Positions 1 to 10,407 of a stretch of 64,000 nt of DNA are shown one piece after another. Location: NCBI RefSeq assembly GCF_004801315.1, contig NZ_SSNW01000005.1, forward strand, positions 1 through 64,000. Reading direction: 5' to 3'. The DNA is from Deinococcus sp. Arct2-2. GTDB lineage: Bacteria; Deinococcota; Deinococci; Deinococcales; Deinococcaceae. Both the position numbers and the translations under genes were made by a program. Under the pieces are notes generated by a model. The model had not been told where the DNA came from and did no database searches. It saw only the letters and a program-made list of their open reading frames with translations. Positions within the stretch are counted from its first letter, which is position 1, and every line of letters begins with the position of its first letter.

Positions 1-105
1 TGCTCATCAGACGAGGTCTTGATCCTCCCCCGCCATTATCCCCTGATTGCCCCCCCGCTCTTCTCACCGTCTTGCACTGTCTATTTAGCAGTCCCCCAAA
101 CCAAG

Positions 106-233
<128 letters not shown>

Positions 234-253
234 TATCGGTTTGACACACGGCC

Positions 254-329
<76 letters not shown>

Positions 330-333
330 ACAC

Positions 334-354
334 AACTTCGCAAGAAGTTTTTTT
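334..354 (+). terminator. Rho-independent terminator after tRNA-Gly
   Basis: A 6-bp stem AACTTC/GAAGTT with a GCAA tetraloop is followed by five or more T residues, directly downstream of the tRNA CCA end. Confidence 0.75.
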
Positions 355-360
355 CAGTTT

Positions 361-392
361 ATAGCCCCGTCTTTTATAGACGGGGCTATTTC
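361..392 (+). terminator. Second strong hairpin terminator of the rRNA/tRNA unit
   Basis: ATAGCCCCGTC (361-371) pairs perfectly with GACGGGGCTAT (379-389) around a 7-base loop and is followed by TTCTT. Tandem terminators fit the end of a highly transcribed stable-RNA operon. It faces the PPK2 gene, which is read the other way, so it could act on both strands. Confidence 0.7.
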
Positions 393-505
393 TTATTGTC
401 TCACTACTAATTTGTGGAGATTTAGATTTTCTGATGTTGCCTCTCTTGTACATCTCTATTACTTACAGATGAGATGAGTGGTCAACAATAGTTGGAAAGC
501 TGCAC

Positions 506-1321
506 CTACTTCACTTCTATGTTCGGAATCTTCACCTGCTTGGGGTCAAATGTAGTGGCCGGATATTGAGGCTTCATCTCTTTAAGTTTGGCGAGCAATA
601 CCTGTGAAATGAGCAGGTCGCGGAACCATTTCCGGTCTGCGGGGATCACGTACCAAGGAGCGTCTTTGGTACTGGTCGTCAGCGCATCTTCATACGCTTT
701 GGTGTATTCGGGCCACTTCACCCGTTCAGCCAAATCGCCCTCATTAAATTTCCAGTGCTTGGTCTCGTCGTCTAATCTGGCTTGCAAGCGTTCCTGCTGT
801 TCCTCGGGGCTGATATGCAGATAGAACTTGATGATTTGCGTGCCGTTCTCGGTCAGCATGGCTTCAAAGTGACGGATTTGATCTAACCGTTGTTTCGCGG
901 TCTTGGTATCAATCAGATCATGGACACGGGTCACCAGTACATCTTCGTAGTGGCTGCGGTTGAAGACGCCAATAGTGCCTCGGCGTGGAGCTTTGGCATG
1001 AATACGCCACAAAAAGTCGTGCCCCTGTTCTTCTTCACTGGGCACTTTGAAATTTGAAATTTGGACGCCGTTGGGATTAAACGAACCGAACACTTGTTTG
1101 ACTGTGCCGTCTTTTCCGCCTGCGTCACGGGCCTGTAAGACTACCAAGAGGGCTTGTTTGCTCTCAGCGTACAAGCGCTCTTGCCACTGGGCCAACTCTG
1201 TTTCATATTCTGCCAGCAGGGCTTTCCCCTCTTCCTTTGTGTAGCCACCATCATCATCGGTGGCCCAGTCCTGAAGCGAAACGTTTTGGCCTGCTTTGAC
1301 GCGGTAGCGGTCTGGATTCAT
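506..1321 (-). CDS. ppk2: Polyphosphate kinase 2 family protein (PPK2)
   Basis: The 271-residue protein has the PPK2 core: a Walker A loop GGKDGT at residues 68-73 and the FNRSHYEDVL block at 120-129 that carries the Walker B/lid region. PPK2 enzymes move phosphate between polyphosphate and nucleotides in the cytoplasm. The length and single domain fit the class III type, which accepts AMP and ADP, but class cannot be fixed by eye. A TAGGCT -10 box lies 7 bases before the ATG, so the mRNA is probably leaderless. It is convergent with the rRNA terminators and monocistronic. Confidence 0.9.
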   Translation of the reverse strand: MNPDRYRVKAGQNVSLQDWATDDDGGYTKEEGKALLAEYETELAQWQERLYAESKQALLVVLQARDAGGKDGTVKQVFGSFNPNGVQISNFKVPSEEEQGHDFLWRIHAKAPRRGTIGVFNRSHYEDVLVTRVHDLIDTKTAKQRLDQIRHFEAMLTENGTQIIKFYLHISPEEQQERLQARLDDETKHWKFNEGDLAERVKWPEYTKAYEDALTTSTKDAPWYVIPADRKWFRDLLISQVLLAKLKEMKPQYPATTFDPKQVKIPNIEVK

Positions 1322-1432
1322 GCCGGGGAGCCTAGCATTTTGCCGGACAGCTCACCTTGGGCGTCGTTTACGACTCACGGCGCGACTGCCTTCAGCTCTT
1401 ATTCTGTACGAGCGACCTTTGGCTGGGCAACC

Positions 1433-2653
1433 TTACTTGGATGGGAGTGGTTTTTTCTGCACGAGGGCAAATGCCCGCCCCCCGAAGACCGCGATAACGA
1501 CTGCTCCAGCGAGCGCTATACCTAGGGCGGCAGGCAAGCCGATGTGTTGCGCGACAAACCCGATAGCGGGTGGCCCCAGCAAAAACCCGGCATATCCGAT
1601 GGTGGCGACCTGCGCGATGCCGTGCCCAGCGAGCGCGTGCCCAGCCGTGCCGTACATCACAGGAACGACGTTGCTGAGGCCCAAGCCAGACAGCGCAAAG
1701 CCCAGCGTAGCCAGCCAAGGATCACGAACCAATAGGGCGAGGGCTAAACCACCTGCCGTGAGGAGCGCCCCGCCGCGCACCGTGCGTTCATCGCCCAAAC
1801 GGGTGCGGACACGGTCTCCGAACCAGCGCCCCAGCGTCATGGCAATCACGAAGGCCGTATAGCCCCAACTGGCACTGCCGCCTGCGAGACCCAAAGTGTC
1901 GCGGAAATACAGCGCCGCCCAGTCGTAGTTTGCGCCTTCCGAGAGCATGCCCAAAAAACAGAGCGTGCCCAGCAGCACAACGGCGGAACTGAAGCGGGGG
2001 CCGCTGTGGGTGTCACTTTTTTCAGGGGTTGAGCCTTGCTCGGACGGGCTGACCGGACTGGCTATAACTTGATCGGGGAGAAGCCGTCGACCTGCCCAGA
2101 ATGCAGCCAAGCCAGCCGCCGCCACCACAATGAGGGCGTGCGTCAGCATGGGCACACGGCCCACCAACACTGTGCCCACTAAGGCTCCTGTCACGCTGCC
2201 GAGGCTGAAATAGGCATGAAACCGGCTCATGACCGGACGCGCTAACGCCCGCTCTACCGTGACGCCCTGCGCGTTCATGGCGACATCCATTGCGCCGTTT
2301 GCAGCTCCCATGATGGCCAAAGCCAAAGCCAGCACCATCAGATTCGGAGCTAAAAATGGCAACGCAAGTGCGAAGATAAATGCGAACATCGAAATCATGG
2401 TGACGCGGTGACTGCCGTAGCGGGAAGTCCAGCTTCCGGTGACGGGCATGGTAGACAGACTGCCTAATCCGATGGCGAGCAGGGCCAACCCCACCTGTGT
2501 TTCATTGAGTTGCAGAGCATCTCGGACGCTGGGAATATTCACCGCCCAAGTACCGAACACTGCGCCGTTGGTCAGAAATACCAACCCCAACGCTTGCCGG
2601 GCCATCTCAGAATGTTTGGGCAGGTAAGAGGCAAGGTGGGCGGCGTCAGTCAT
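1433..2653 (-). CDS. Major facilitator superfamily transporter
   Basis: The 406-residue protein is almost entirely hydrophobic, with about twelve predicted membrane segments and a central charged loop near residue 205. Near the N-terminus it has LTNGAVFGTWAVNIPSVRDAL, and the loop 2-3 region carries GSWTSRYGSHRV, which resembles the MFS A-motif. The start was placed at the ATG at 2653 because AGAGG lies 7 bases upstream; the frame stays open further upstream but loses family-like sequence. It is divergent from the LacI-type gene and shares the operator region, so it is a likely target of that regulator. The substrate is unknown; a sugar or an exported metabolite are both possible. Confidence 0.85.
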   Translation of the reverse strand: MTDAAHLASYLPKHSEMARQALGLVFLTNGAVFGTWAVNIPSVRDALQLNETQVGLALLAIGLGSLSTMPVTGSWTSRYGSHRVTMISMFAFIFALALPFLAPNLMVLALALAIMGAANGAMDVAMNAQGVTVERALARPVMSRFHAYFSLGSVTGALVGTVLVGRVPMLTHALIVVAAAGLAAFWAGRRLLPDQVIASPVSPSEQGSTPEKSDTHSGPRFSSAVVLLGTLCFLGMLSEGANYDWAALYFRDTLGLAGGSASWGYTAFVIAMTLGRWFGDRVRTRLGDERTVRGGALLTAGGLALALLVRDPWLATLGFALSGLGLSNVVPVMYGTAGHALAGHGIAQVATIGYAGFLLGPPAIGFVAQHIGLPAALGIALAGAVVIAVFGGRAFALVQKKPLPSK

Positions 2654-2706
2654 AGCGGAACCTCTACAGAGCAGCGGCAATGGGGGAGAAGGGGGGTGCG
2701 TCAATC

Positions 2707-2735
2707 TGAAACGATTCAGAGTACTCTGGTATACG
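2707..2735. promoter_or_regulatory. Candidate LacI-type operators between divergent genes
   Basis: TGAAACGATTCA (2707-2718) has the outer TGAA/TTCA arms and central CG that LacI-family operators often show; only the inner A/A pair breaks its symmetry. It overlaps a perfect 12-base palindrome, CAGAGTACTCTG (2717-2728). A TATACG hexamer follows at 2730-2735. The region lies between the MFS gene and the LacI gene, so it is placed for autoregulation and for control of the transporter. Confidence 0.5.
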
Positions 2736-2747
2736 GTAGCATTCCTT

Positions 2748-3938
2748 ATGCCGTCCGCCAAGACCCCAGTGCCCGCCGTCCCATCTTCCGAGTCGGGGGC
2801 ACAGCAGCCGACGGGTGCCGCAGAGGGAAAAAGGACGCCGCCCGCCCGCCGAACTACCCTGCGCGATGTGGCGCTGGCATTGGGGGTGTCGGTGGCGACG
2901 GTCAGCAACGCTTACAACCGCCCTGACCAACTCTCGCCCGATCTGCGAGAACGGGTGTTCGAGCAGGCGGCGGCGTTGGGCTACACCGGGCCTGATCCCT
3001 TGGCTCGCAGTTTGCGCCGGGGGCGTACCCAAGTCATCGGCGTGCTCTACGACGCGCCGCTGGCCTACGCGTTTGCCGATCCTGCCGCCAGCCTGTTTTT
3101 GGGCGGAGTGGCGCACGCCCTGCAAGATGTGGGTCTCAGTCTGCTGCTCCTATCGGGCCGAAGTGAAGCCGCGCCCGCTGGTGACGCCGCCCGGAGTGCC
3201 AGCGTAGACGGGTTTATCAGCTACGCCACCGCGCACGGCAGCCCACTGCTGGACGCCGCCCTCACGCGCAATCTGCCGACCGTGTTGGTAGATCATCCAT
3301 TGCAGTCTGGTCAGGCGGGCGCAGCGCCCGTGCCGGAAACCGACTATCCCATCATCGGCATCAACGACACCGACGGCGCGAGACTGGCCGCCGAACACTT
3401 GCTGGCGCTGGGGCACACGTCTATAGGGGTGCTGGGCTTGCCGCTACGGGCCGATGGGCGTGCCGGGTTGGTGACGCCGGAGCGGGAACGCCGGGCCACC
3501 AATACCCATATTTTGGCCCGCTTGCAGGGCTACCGCGCCGCTGTACGGGGGAGTTCTTCTTCATCTTTGCCTACCTACGAGGTGGCCGACAATACGCCCG
3601 AGGGAGGACAAAACGCCGCGCACGCCCTGCTGACCGCGTCCCCTGACATCACCGCCTTACTGTGCATGAGCGACGTTCTCGCACAGGGCGCGTTGGCAGC
3701 GGCGGCAGCTTTGGGCCTCAGCGTGCCCGAAGACCTGAGTCTGATCGGATTCGACGACATTCCCAGCAGTGCCGCCCTGAACCTGACCACCGTAGGCCAG
3801 CCCACCGCCCAAAAAGGAGAGCAGGCCGGACGTGCGTTGCTGGCGTTACTTGCGGGCCAGACGCCGCCCAACGTGTTGCTGCCCACGACATTGGTGGTGC
3901 GGGGGAGTACTGGGTCTAAGGGTGGCTCGTCTGAATAA
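2748..3938 (+). CDS. LacI-family transcriptional regulator
   Basis: Residues 37-56 form the LacI helix-turn-helix (TLRDVALALGVSVATVSNAY), followed by the hinge region and a periplasmic-binding-protein-like ligand domain (from about residue 95) with GFIS, IGINDTDGARLAAEHLLALGH and IGFDD motifs. At 396 residues it is longer than the usual 330-350, because a proline/alanine-rich N-terminal extension of about 35 residues precedes the HTH. Part of this extension may be untranslated if a later start is used. TAGCAT lies 5 bases before the chosen ATG. It is divergent from the MFS gene, with candidate operators between them. The effector is probably a small sugar-like ligand. Confidence 0.9.
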   Translation: MPSAKTPVPAVPSSESGAQQPTGAAEGKRTPPARRTTLRDVALALGVSVATVSNAYNRPDQLSPDLRERVFEQAAALGYTGPDPLARSLRRGRTQVIGVLYDAPLAYAFADPAASLFLGGVAHALQDVGLSLLLLSGRSEAAPAGDAARSASVDGFISYATAHGSPLLDAALTRNLPTVLVDHPLQSGQAGAAPVPETDYPIIGINDTDGARLAAEHLLALGHTSIGVLGLPLRADGRAGLVTPERERRATNTHILARLQGYRAAVRGSSSSSLPTYEVADNTPEGGQNAAHALLTASPDITALLCMSDVLAQGALAAAAALGLSVPEDLSLIGFDDIPSSAALNLTTVGQPTAQKGEQAGRALLALLAGQTPPNVLLPTTLVVRGSTGSKGGSSE

Positions 3939-3939
3939 G

Positions 3940-4078
3940 TCGCGTTTAGAACGGCAATCGCTGCGCTCCCTCACCCTCAAGGGTGAGGGAGTCAAAAGCC
4001 CAGTCATCCGGTCTTTTCTAAGCAGTGAGAAACCTCAACGGAGCTTTATAAACAAGCTTTTGAACCCTTAGACGCCCT
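3940..4078. repeat. Family A intergenic palindromic repeat, copy A1
   Basis: The segment fills the space between two convergent stop codons. It contains GGCAATCGCTGCGCTC, the palindrome CCTCACCCTCAAGGGTGAGGG, and ends with CCCTTAGACGCCC. The same words recur in the other family A copies at 4960, 10408, 22705, 33415 and 53093. The copy is diverged in its middle (about 4000-4060). Confidence 0.6.
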
Positions 4079-4081
4079 GCC

Positions 4082-4906
4082 TCACTGCGTCATCTGCAAA
4101 AACATCTGATATTGCGGCGCACCGCCCAGCATATTCTGGCCGCCGTCTACGGGCAAAATCACGCCTGTGACGTAGCTGGCCGCGTCCGATACCAAAAAGA
4201 GCGCGGCGTTGGCGATGTCTTGGGGCAAGCCGAAACGTCCCAGCGGTACAGTGCGCGTGAATTGGCTGCGGGTTTTTTCGTCGGGGGCAAGGCGGGCCAT
4301 GCCTTCTGTGCCGTCAATCGGGCCGGGAATGATGGCGTTCACACGAATTCCGCGCAGGCCCCATTCCACCGCCAGTGTGCGGGTCAGGGCGTCCACGCCT
4401 GCTTTGGCGGCTACCACATGCGCCTGCATCGGCACAGGCACACCGTAAGCACTGATGCTCAGCACGTTGCCGCCCGGAGCCTTGATGTGCGGCGCGGCAG
4501 CCTTGATGGTGTTATACGTGCCCAGCAAATCGATGTCCACCACCGTCTTAAATCCGTTAGGGCTGATGCCGTCCACCGGGGCCGGGAAGTTGCCCGCCGC
4601 GCCCGCCAGCACGATGTCGAAATCGCCGTGAGCCGCCACAGCGAGGGCCACTGCCGCTTGCAGGGCGGCAAAATCACGCACATCGGCACTGACGCCAAGG
4701 GCTTGCCCGCCCACTTCCACGATGCCCGCCGCTGCCTTCTGCGCCTTTTCCAGATTGCGGCCCAAAATGGTGACCGCGCAGCCGTGAGCCGCGAAACTTT
4801 GGGCAATACCGAGGTTGATGCCGCTGCCGCCGCCCGTAATCAGGGCGTGTTTGCCGCGCAGCAGGTCAGGGCGAAAAGTGGTGGCGGGATCGGCAGTTTG
4901 GGTCAT
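4082..4906 (-). CDS. SDR oxidoreductase of the 2,4-dienoyl-CoA reductase type
   Basis: The 274-residue protein has the Rossmann loop TGGGSGIN near residue 25, followed by NxAG-like GAAGNFPAP and a C-terminal [12 protein letters not shown]. The usual catalytic Tyr of YxxxK is absent: the segment reads [21 protein letters not shown], with the active Lys kept. Loss of that Tyr, together with [19 protein letters not shown], is characteristic of peroxisomal-type 2,4-dienoyl-CoA reductases, which handle polyunsaturated acyl-CoA in beta-oxidation using NADPH. AAGGAG lies 6 bases before the start. The next gene upstream on this strand's far side encodes an enoyl-CoA hydratase, which supports an acyl-CoA role. 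Confidence 0.82.
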   Translation of the reverse strand: MTQTADPATTFRPDLLRGKHALITGGGSGINLGIAQSFAAHGCAVTILGRNLEKAQKAAAGIVEVGGQALGVSADVRDFAALQAAVALAVAAHGDFDIVLAGAAGNFPAPVDGISPNGFKTVVDIDLLGTYNTIKAAAPHIKAPGGNVLSISAYGVPVPMQAHVVAAKAGVDALTRTLAVEWGLRGIRVNAIIPGPIDGTEGMARLAPDEKTRSQFTRTVPLGRFGLPQDIANAALFLVSDAASYVTGVILPVDGGQNMLGGAPQYQMFLQMTQ

Positions 4907-4959
4907 GTGGCGCTCCTTTTGGGTTGAACGTGGGTGAGATTCTGGGTGCTGTGTCTAAC

Positions 4960-5127
4960 GGCTAGATTCGAAGGGTCTAAAGGTTAGAGATAGGTGTGGG
5001 GCTTGGGCTTTTAGCTCCCTCACCCTTGAGGGGGGAGGTTGGGACTCGCAGAGCTGCGCTAGCAGAGGGGGTGAATGAGCGTCAGCGATTGCCTTTCTTA
5101 GACCCTCAGCCCCTTGACCCTCAGCCC
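4960..5127. repeat. Family A intergenic palindromic repeat, copy A2
   Basis: It starts with GAAGGGTCTAAAGG and continues with the palindrome CCTCACCCTTGAGGGGGGAGG, then GGGGGTGAATGAGC and a closing TTAGACCCTCAGCCCC. It sits between the tandem SDR and enoyl-CoA hydratase genes and ends at the latter's stop codon. Confidence 0.7.
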
Positions 5128-5128
5128 C

Positions 5129-5908
5129 TCACTTCACCGCCCCCGCCAACCCCTCCGCTGTCATATGTTCGGCGTTCCAGTCCACTGCCGCCGCCAAACT
5201 TTGGGCGTGAGGCAGGCCGTCATTCAGCGTGCGCTTGGTGCCTTCCAGCGCTTTGGGCGGGAGGGCGGCCAAGTGCGCGGCCAAAGCCTCGGCGCGGGCA
5301 TACAGCGCGTCGGCATCGGCATGGAGTTCGGTCACGAGGCCCCAGCGTTCGGCGGTGGTGGCGTCTATGGGTTCGGCATTGAGGGCAAGGTGGGCGGCTC
5401 GGCCCCGGCCAATGATTCCCGGCAGGCGTTGCAGGCCGCCCAAATCGGCGGTAATGCCCAACCGCACTTCGGGCAGGCTGAATCGGGCCGACGCAGTGGC
5501 AATGCGAATATCGCAGGCGGCGGCCAATTCCAGCCCTGCGCCGATGCACCAGCCGTCTATGGCCGCAATGACCGGAATGGGCAGCGCGGCGAGGCCTTCT
5601 ATGGCGGCGTGCATTTCGTCCACCACAGCCTTAAACGCGGCGTGCTTATTCGGCTGGTTCAGGGCGGCGGCAATGCTGGGCGCAGTGGCCTTCACATCCA
5701 GCCCTACACTGAAATGCCGTTCGCCACGCAAGATCAGCACGCGGGCCTCTCCCAACTGCCCCAACGCCTGCGCGGTTTCTAGCCAAGTGGCAGGGCCAAA
5801 CGCGGCTTTGGGATGGGTAAAGGTCAGCGTCGCCACGCCCGCCGATTGGGACAGCTTAACGGCCCCTGTGCCGCCCTGTTGCCCGGTGTCGGGCGCTGAA
5901 TTGCTCAT
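5129..5908 (-). CDS. Enoyl-CoA hydratase/isomerase family protein
   Basis: The 259-residue protein is a typical single-domain crotonase. The oxyanion-hole block [19 protein letters not shown] is followed by [18 protein letters not shown]; the second catalytic glutamate of classical hydratases is present in PEV, but the following position reads A-D in place of a second Glu, so hydratase versus isomerase activity is uncertain. A TACACT -10 box lies 7 bases before the ATG (probably leaderless). It is tandem with the dienoyl-CoA reductase-like gene downstream, separated by repeat A2, and the two may act in the same fatty-acid route. Confidence 0.87.
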   Translation of the reverse strand: MSNSAPDTGQQGGTGAVKLSQSAGVATLTFTHPKAAFGPATWLETAQALGQLGEARVLILRGERHFSVGLDVKATAPSIAAALNQPNKHAAFKAVVDEMHAAIEGLAALPIPVIAAIDGWCIGAGLELAAACDIRIATASARFSLPEVRLGITADLGGLQRLPGIIGRGRAAHLALNAEPIDATTAERWGLVTELHADADALYARAEALAAHLAALPPKALEGTKRTLNDGLPHAQSLAAAVDWNAEHMTAEGLAGAVK

Positions 5909-6043
5909 GCCCTGAAGTGTAACCCGATTTGGTGAACTGGGTTCAAAATTCCAGTGAGCTATGGGCTATGGGCCGTGAACTGCGGTAGGCCGGACTGGTT
6001 CAGCACTCACCCGCTTTGCCCCGGCTTAGGGTTTGCTATAGCT

Positions 6044-6748
6044 ATGGCGGCGGCAGGGTTGGGCAATTTGGAGGGCTGGAGCGTGGGCGGCGTGCCGGTG
6101 CGGGTGCAGCGCAGTGCGAGGCGGCGCACGCTGGGTCTGCAAGTTCGCCCCGGAGAGGTTATTTTGCACGCGCCCACGCAAGTGCCCGACAAAACGCTGC
6201 TGGAATTTCTGAATGCCAAACGTGACTGGGCCGCCGGACATCTCGCCACTTATGCCGCCCGCATTCCTGCCGTTTCTGCTCTGTCAGACGGCGCGAGTCT
6301 GAGTTTTCTGGGCGAGCCGCTGATCCTTCGCCTGAATAGCCCCGGCACACAGGCCGAGCGCGTCGGGCGGGCGCTTTGGATTCCCTCCGACACACCAGAA
6401 ACGGCCCTGACCGAGTGGTACAAAGCCGCTGCCCTGCCGCGTTACCGCGAACTGGTTGAAATCTACGCCGATGGACTGGCCGCCCGCTCTCGCCTAAAGT
6501 CCGTGCAAGTCAGCGACACGCGCACCCGTTGGGGCAGTTGCACCGCTGACGGCCAAATTCGCCTGCACTGGGCCTTGGCCCGTGCTCCGCTGGACGTGGC
6601 CTGCTATGTGGCTCTGCACGAAGCCGCCCACCTGCTGGAACTGAACCATTCGCCGCGTTACTGGGCGCATGTGGCCCGCCTGATGCCCCAACACAAACTG
6701 CACCGCGAATGGCTCCGGGTGCAGGGGCATGGGCTGATGAAGTTCTAG
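6044..6748 (+). CDS. YgjP-like zinc metallopeptidase (DUF45)
   Basis: The protein shows the SprT/YgjP pattern: VSDTRTRWGSC in the middle, then the zinc site HEAAH at residues 192-196 with a third ligand in LELNHSPRYW (H202). Such proteins bind one zinc and are predicted proteases, often associated with restriction or stress loci in other bacteria. The reading frame is open back to 5954, but the 30 extra residues are not family-like, so the ATG at 6044 was chosen; neither start has a clear ribosome site. It is convergent with the small proline-rich gene at 6855. Confidence 0.8.
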   Translation: MAAAGLGNLEGWSVGGVPVRVQRSARRRTLGLQVRPGEVILHAPTQVPDKTLLEFLNAKRDWAAGHLATYAARIPAVSALSDGASLSFLGEPLILRLNSPGTQAERVGRALWIPSDTPETALTEWYKAAALPRYRELVEIYADGLAARSRLKSVQVSDTRTRWGSCTADGQIRLHWALARAPLDVACYVALHEAAHLLELNHSPRYWAHVARLMPQHKLHREWLRVQGHGLMKF

Positions 6749-6849
6749 GAACCGTAAGTGGTGAGTAGTCAGTGGGAAAAGCACGGCGCTGAAGATCAAT
6801 CTTGCTCTTGACCTTCCCACTCGCCACTAACTACTTACCACTCACCGTC
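6749..6849. repeat. Family C intergenic repeat, copy C1
   Basis: The element lies between two convergent genes. It contains GTGAGTAGTCAGTGGGAAAAGC, then GAAGATCAATC, then TTGACCTTCCCA and an end that is the inverse of its start (ACTACTTACCACTCACC). The second copy is at 43108. The ends can fold into a long imperfect hairpin, so it could terminate transcription on both strands. Confidence 0.7.
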
Positions 6850-6854
6850 CCTCT

Positions 6855-7067
6855 CTACATCGCGGGCATCGGCATCGGATTTGGCCACGCCGGAGTATCC
6901 GGATTGTCTGTTGGCTGCGGCTCCGGGAAACCGGGCGTGTCTGGATTCACGGGCGGGTCGGTCATCGGGCCGAGGTCGTCGCCACCGGGCAGGCGGTCAC
7001 GGCGGGGCAAAGGAATGTCGGTGGGTTCGGTGGCAGGGGCAGGTGGGCTGTCGTAGGGGCCAGTCAT
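6855..7067 (-). CDS. Small proline-rich acidic protein of unknown function
   Basis: A 70-residue protein of low complexity: proline makes up roughly a third, with Asp/Glu and Thr and no membrane segment or cysteine. The start at 7067 is supported by a strong AAGGAGG ribosome site 9 bases upstream; the longer in-frame ORF has no such site. It is likely disordered. It lies divergently from glpK with about 200 bases between. I do not recognise a family. The clear Shine-Dalgarno is the main reason to call it a gene. Confidence 0.6.
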   Translation of the reverse strand: MTGPYDSPPAPATEPTDIPLPRRDRLPGGDDLGPMTDPPVNPDTPGFPEPQPTDNPDTPAWPNPMPMPAM

Positions 7068-7263
7068 AGGTGTTGCCTCCTTCTTGAATGGCCTGAAGTG
7101 TGCACCGCGCCCGTGCTGTTCGGGCAAGAGGGGCGTGAAGAGGCCTTGATTTGCCGTCAGATTGCTGAACAGTGGCCGCCCAAATGTGAGCCTTGCTGCT
7201 AGGCTGCGGGCACTGTCCATCAAAACAACCAAACTATTCACCATCTGCCGGAGGACTACGCTT

Positions 7264-8799
7264 ATGTCTAAATTTATCTTGGCTCTGGATCAGGGCACCA
7301 CGTCTAGCCGCGCCATCGTGTTTGACCGGGCCGGGGCTGTGGTGGCCGCCGCGCAAAAGGAATTCACGCAGTTTTTCCCGCAGCCGGGGTGGGTGGAACA
7401 CGACGCGCAGGAGATTTGGGGCACGCAGGTGGGCGTGGCGCAGGAAGCCTTGACACGGGCGGGATTGCGGGCGGCAGACGTGGCGGCCATCGGCATTACC
7501 AACCAGCGGGAAACGGTGGTGATCTGGGAGCGGGCGTCGGGGCGGCCCATTCACCGGGCCATCGTGTGGCAAGACCGCCGCACCGCGCCCCTGTGCGACG
7601 CTCTGCGGGCGGCGGGCCATGAGGCCACGTTTCAGGCGAAAACTGGGCTGGTGCTGGACGCCTATTTTTCCGGCACCAAAGTCGCGTGGCTGCTCGACCA
7701 TGTGCCGGGGGCACGCCAGCAGGCCGAACGCGGGGAATTGGCGTTTGGCACGATGGATTCTTGGCTTGCCTACAACCTGACGGACGGCGAACTGCACATC
7801 ACCGACGCCAGCAATGCCAGCCGCACACTGCTCTTCAACATTCATACTGGCGACTGGGACGATGAACTCCTGGCCCTGCTGAACATTCCCCGCGCCGTGC
7901 TGCCGCAGGTGCGGGCCAGTTCCGAGGTGTACGGCGAAACCGCTGAAGGGTTGCTGGGGGCGCGAGTACCGATTGCGGGCATTGCCGGAGATCAGCAGGC
8001 CGCCACCTTCGGGCAAGCGTGCCTAAAACGTGGCATGGCCAAAAATACGTATGGCACGGGCTGCTTCCTGCTGATGAACACCGCGCAGGAAGCCGTGACC
8101 AGCCAGCACCGCCTGCTGACGACTGTGGCTTGGCGCTTGGGCCAGCAGCTCACCTACGCCCTAGAAGGCAGCGTGTTTACGGCGGGGGCAACCGTGCAGT
8201 GGCTCCGCGACGGCCTCGGCATCATTCGGGAAAGTGGCGACGTGGAGGCATTGGCGGCCAGCGTAGAAAGCAGCGGCGGGGTGACGTTGGTTCCGGCCTT
8301 CGCAGGACTGGGCGCACCTTACTGGGATCCGCACGCACGCGGCACAATGCTGGGCCTGACGCGGGGAACCACAGCGGCCCACATTGCCCGCGCCGCCTTA
8401 GAGGGAATCACGATGCAGGTGGCGGAAGTGCTGGCGGCGATGGAGCAGGACATCAGTGGTGCTGGCAGTCCGGCCCTGACCGAACTGCGCGTAGACGGCG
8501 GCGGCAGCCGAAACGACTTGATGATGCAGCTTCAGGCCGACATCGTGGGTGTGCCTGTCGTCCGTCCCAAAATCACCGAAACGACGGCGCTGGGCGCAGC
8601 TTATCTGGCAGGCTTGGCGGTGGGCTACTGGCAGGACGCGGGCGAAATCGCGGCGCAGTGGCAAGAAGACCGAACGTTCGAGCCGCGCACCAGCGCCGAT
8701 GAACGCGGGCAGCGCATGGAACGCTGGGGCCGGGCCGTGTCACGGGCGCGGGACTGGGCACAAGAGGACGTTTCTCTGACGGCGGAGGGCGCAGAATGA
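7264..8799 (+). CDS. glpK: Glycerol kinase
   Basis: The 511-residue protein is a full-length FGGY kinase. The N-terminal phosphate-binding motif DQGTTSSR is at residues 9-16, followed by [23 protein letters not shown] and the C-terminal [14 protein letters not shown]. It phosphorylates glycerol to sn-glycerol 3-phosphate with ATP in the cytoplasm. GGAGG lies 10 bases before the ATG; an upstream in-frame ATG at 7162 lacks one. Its stop overlaps the glpD start (ATGA), so the two are translationally coupled. No glpF facilitator or GlpR is present in the window. Confidence 0.98.
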   Translation: MSKFILALDQGTTSSRAIVFDRAGAVVAAAQKEFTQFFPQPGWVEHDAQEIWGTQVGVAQEALTRAGLRAADVAAIGITNQRETVVIWERASGRPIHRAIVWQDRRTAPLCDALRAAGHEATFQAKTGLVLDAYFSGTKVAWLLDHVPGARQQAERGELAFGTMDSWLAYNLTDGELHITDASNASRTLLFNIHTGDWDDELLALLNIPRAVLPQVRASSEVYGETAEGLLGARVPIAGIAGDQQAATFGQACLKRGMAKNTYGTGCFLLMNTAQEAVTSQHRLLTTVAWRLGQQLTYALEGSVFTAGATVQWLRDGLGIIRESGDVEALAASVESSGGVTLVPAFAGLGAPYWDPHARGTMLGLTRGTTAAHIARAALEGITMQVAEVLAAMEQDISGAGSPALTELRVDGGGSRNDLMMQLQADIVGVPVVRPKITETTALGAAYLAGLAVGYWQDAGEIAAQWQEDRTFEPRTSADERGQRMERWGRAVSRARDWAQEDVSLTAEGAE

Positions 8800-10388
8800 G
8801 AGACATGTCTTCGCCTGTTCGCCCTGTCTCTGCCGATCCCCGAATCGCCGTTCTGCAAGCTGCAACCACCCCCGCCCAGTGGGACATTCTGGTCATCGGC
8901 GGCGGCGCGTCGGGGCTGGGCACAGCCGTAGAAGCGGCCACTCGCGGCCACAGTGTGCTGCTGCTGGAAGCCCACGATTACGCCAAAGGCACCAGCAGCC
9001 GCAGCACCAAACTCGTTCACGGCGGCGTGCGCTATCTGGCACAGGGCAACGTATCGCTGGTGCGCGAGGCGCTGCGTGAACGTGGTCTGCTGCGCCAAAA
9101 TGCCCCCCATCTGGTGCGTGATCTGGGTTTCGTGGTTCCGGCCTACGACTGGTGGGCTGGCCCATTTTACGGCATCGGCCTGAAGTTGTACGACGTGCTG
9201 GCGGGCAAATTGAATCTCGGCACCAGCAAAAACCTCACCCGTGAAGCGGCCCTGAAACGCACGCCCACCCTGCAACCCGAAGGTCTGATGGGCGGCATCT
9301 TGTACTTTGACGGCCAGTTCGATGATGCGCGGCTGGCGATTACGCTGCTGCGAACCCTAGAAAATCATGGCGGGGTAGCCCTCAACCATGCCCCCGTAAC
9401 TGGTCTGATCAAAGAGGGGGACAAGGTAGTGGGGGCACGCTTCCGCGACTCTGAGACGGGGCAGGAGCATGAGGTGCGGGCCAAAGCAGTGGTGAATGCC
9501 ACAGGCGTCTGGGTGGACGAAATCCGGCGCATGGACGCACCCGACGCACCCGACATGCTCTCGCCGAGTCAGGGCGTGCATGTCGTCGTAGACCGCAAAT
9601 TCCTGCCCGGAGACAGCGCCATCATGATTCCGCGCACCGATGACGGACGGGTGCTGTTCGCTGTGCCTTGGCACGATCATGTGGTCATCGGCACCACCGA
9701 TACCGCCGTGCCCAGCGCCAGTTTCGAGCCAAGGGCGTTGGCCGAAGAAGTGGAATTCATTCTGAACACAGCGGCCCGCTACCTCTCGCCCGCGCCCACC
9801 CGCGCCGATGTTCGCAGCGTATACGCGGGCCTGCGTCCACTCGTCAAGCCAGAAGGTGGGGCCGATACCAAGGCCATCAGCCGCGATCACATCATCCGGA
9901 TTTCGGAAGGCGGCCTGATTACCCTCACGGGCGGCAAATGGACGACTTACCGCCGCATGGGAGAAGACACTGTGACCCGCGCCGAGGGATTGGCGGGCCT
10001 ACCCGAACGCCTGACGCTGACGCCCAAGCTGAAACTGCATGGCTGGAGCGATGCTATCAGTACCGATGAGGGGGCCGATCACTGGAAGGTTTACGGCACC
10101 GACGCCGAACGCATTCAAGCCATGCCAGACGCCGGAACTCAGCTTCACCCCGACTTGCCCTATAGCGAGGCCGAACTGCGCTGGGGCATCCGCATGGAAG
10201 GCGCACGCACCGTGGAAGATTTGCTGTCTCGCCGCACCCGCGCCCTGCTGCTGAATGCCCGCGCCAGCATGGACGCCGCGCCCCGCACCGCCGCAATTTT
10301 GGCCGAGGAATTGGGCAAAGATGAGGCTTGGGCCGCTGCCGCCGTGCAGGAATACCGGGCTGTGGCGGCGGGGTATGTGCTGCAGTGA
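8796..10388 (+). CDS. glpD: Aerobic glycerol-3-phosphate dehydrogenase (FAD)
   Basis: The 530-residue flavoprotein has the dinucleotide fold GGGASG at residues 35-40, then [15 protein letters not shown] typical of GlpD, and a C-terminal domain ending in EYRAVAAGY. It oxidises glycerol 3-phosphate to dihydroxyacetone phosphate and passes electrons to quinone at the inner face of the membrane. It follows glpK with a 4-base overlap, so glycerol uptake products are phosphorylated and oxidised by one operon. Confidence 0.97.
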   Translation: MRDMSSPVRPVSADPRIAVLQAATTPAQWDILVIGGGASGLGTAVEAATRGHSVLLLEAHDYAKGTSSRSTKLVHGGVRYLAQGNVSLVREALRERGLLRQNAPHLVRDLGFVVPAYDWWAGPFYGIGLKLYDVLAGKLNLGTSKNLTREAALKRTPTLQPEGLMGGILYFDGQFDDARLAITLLRTLENHGGVALNHAPVTGLIKEGDKVVGARFRDSETGQEHEVRAKAVVNATGVWVDEIRRMDAPDAPDMLSPSQGVHVVVDRKFLPGDSAIMIPRTDDGRVLFAVPWHDHVVIGTTDTAVPSASFEPRALAEEVEFILNTAARYLSPAPTRADVRSVYAGLRPLVKPEGGADTKAISRDHIIRISEGGLITLTGGKWTTYRRMGEDTVTRAEGLAGLPERLTLTPKLKLHGWSDAISTDEGADHWKVYGTDAERIQAMPDAGTQLHPDLPYSEAELRWGIRMEGARTVEDLLSRRTRALLLNARASMDAAPRTAAILAEELGKDEAWAAAAVQEYRAVAAGYVLQ

Positions 10389-10407
10389 GGGGCGTTTTGG
10401 GTGGTTA

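Noticed and set aside
1..105. 23S rRNA 3' end at the window edge
   Set aside because: No recognisable 23S 3' sequence; the stretch was treated as spacer.
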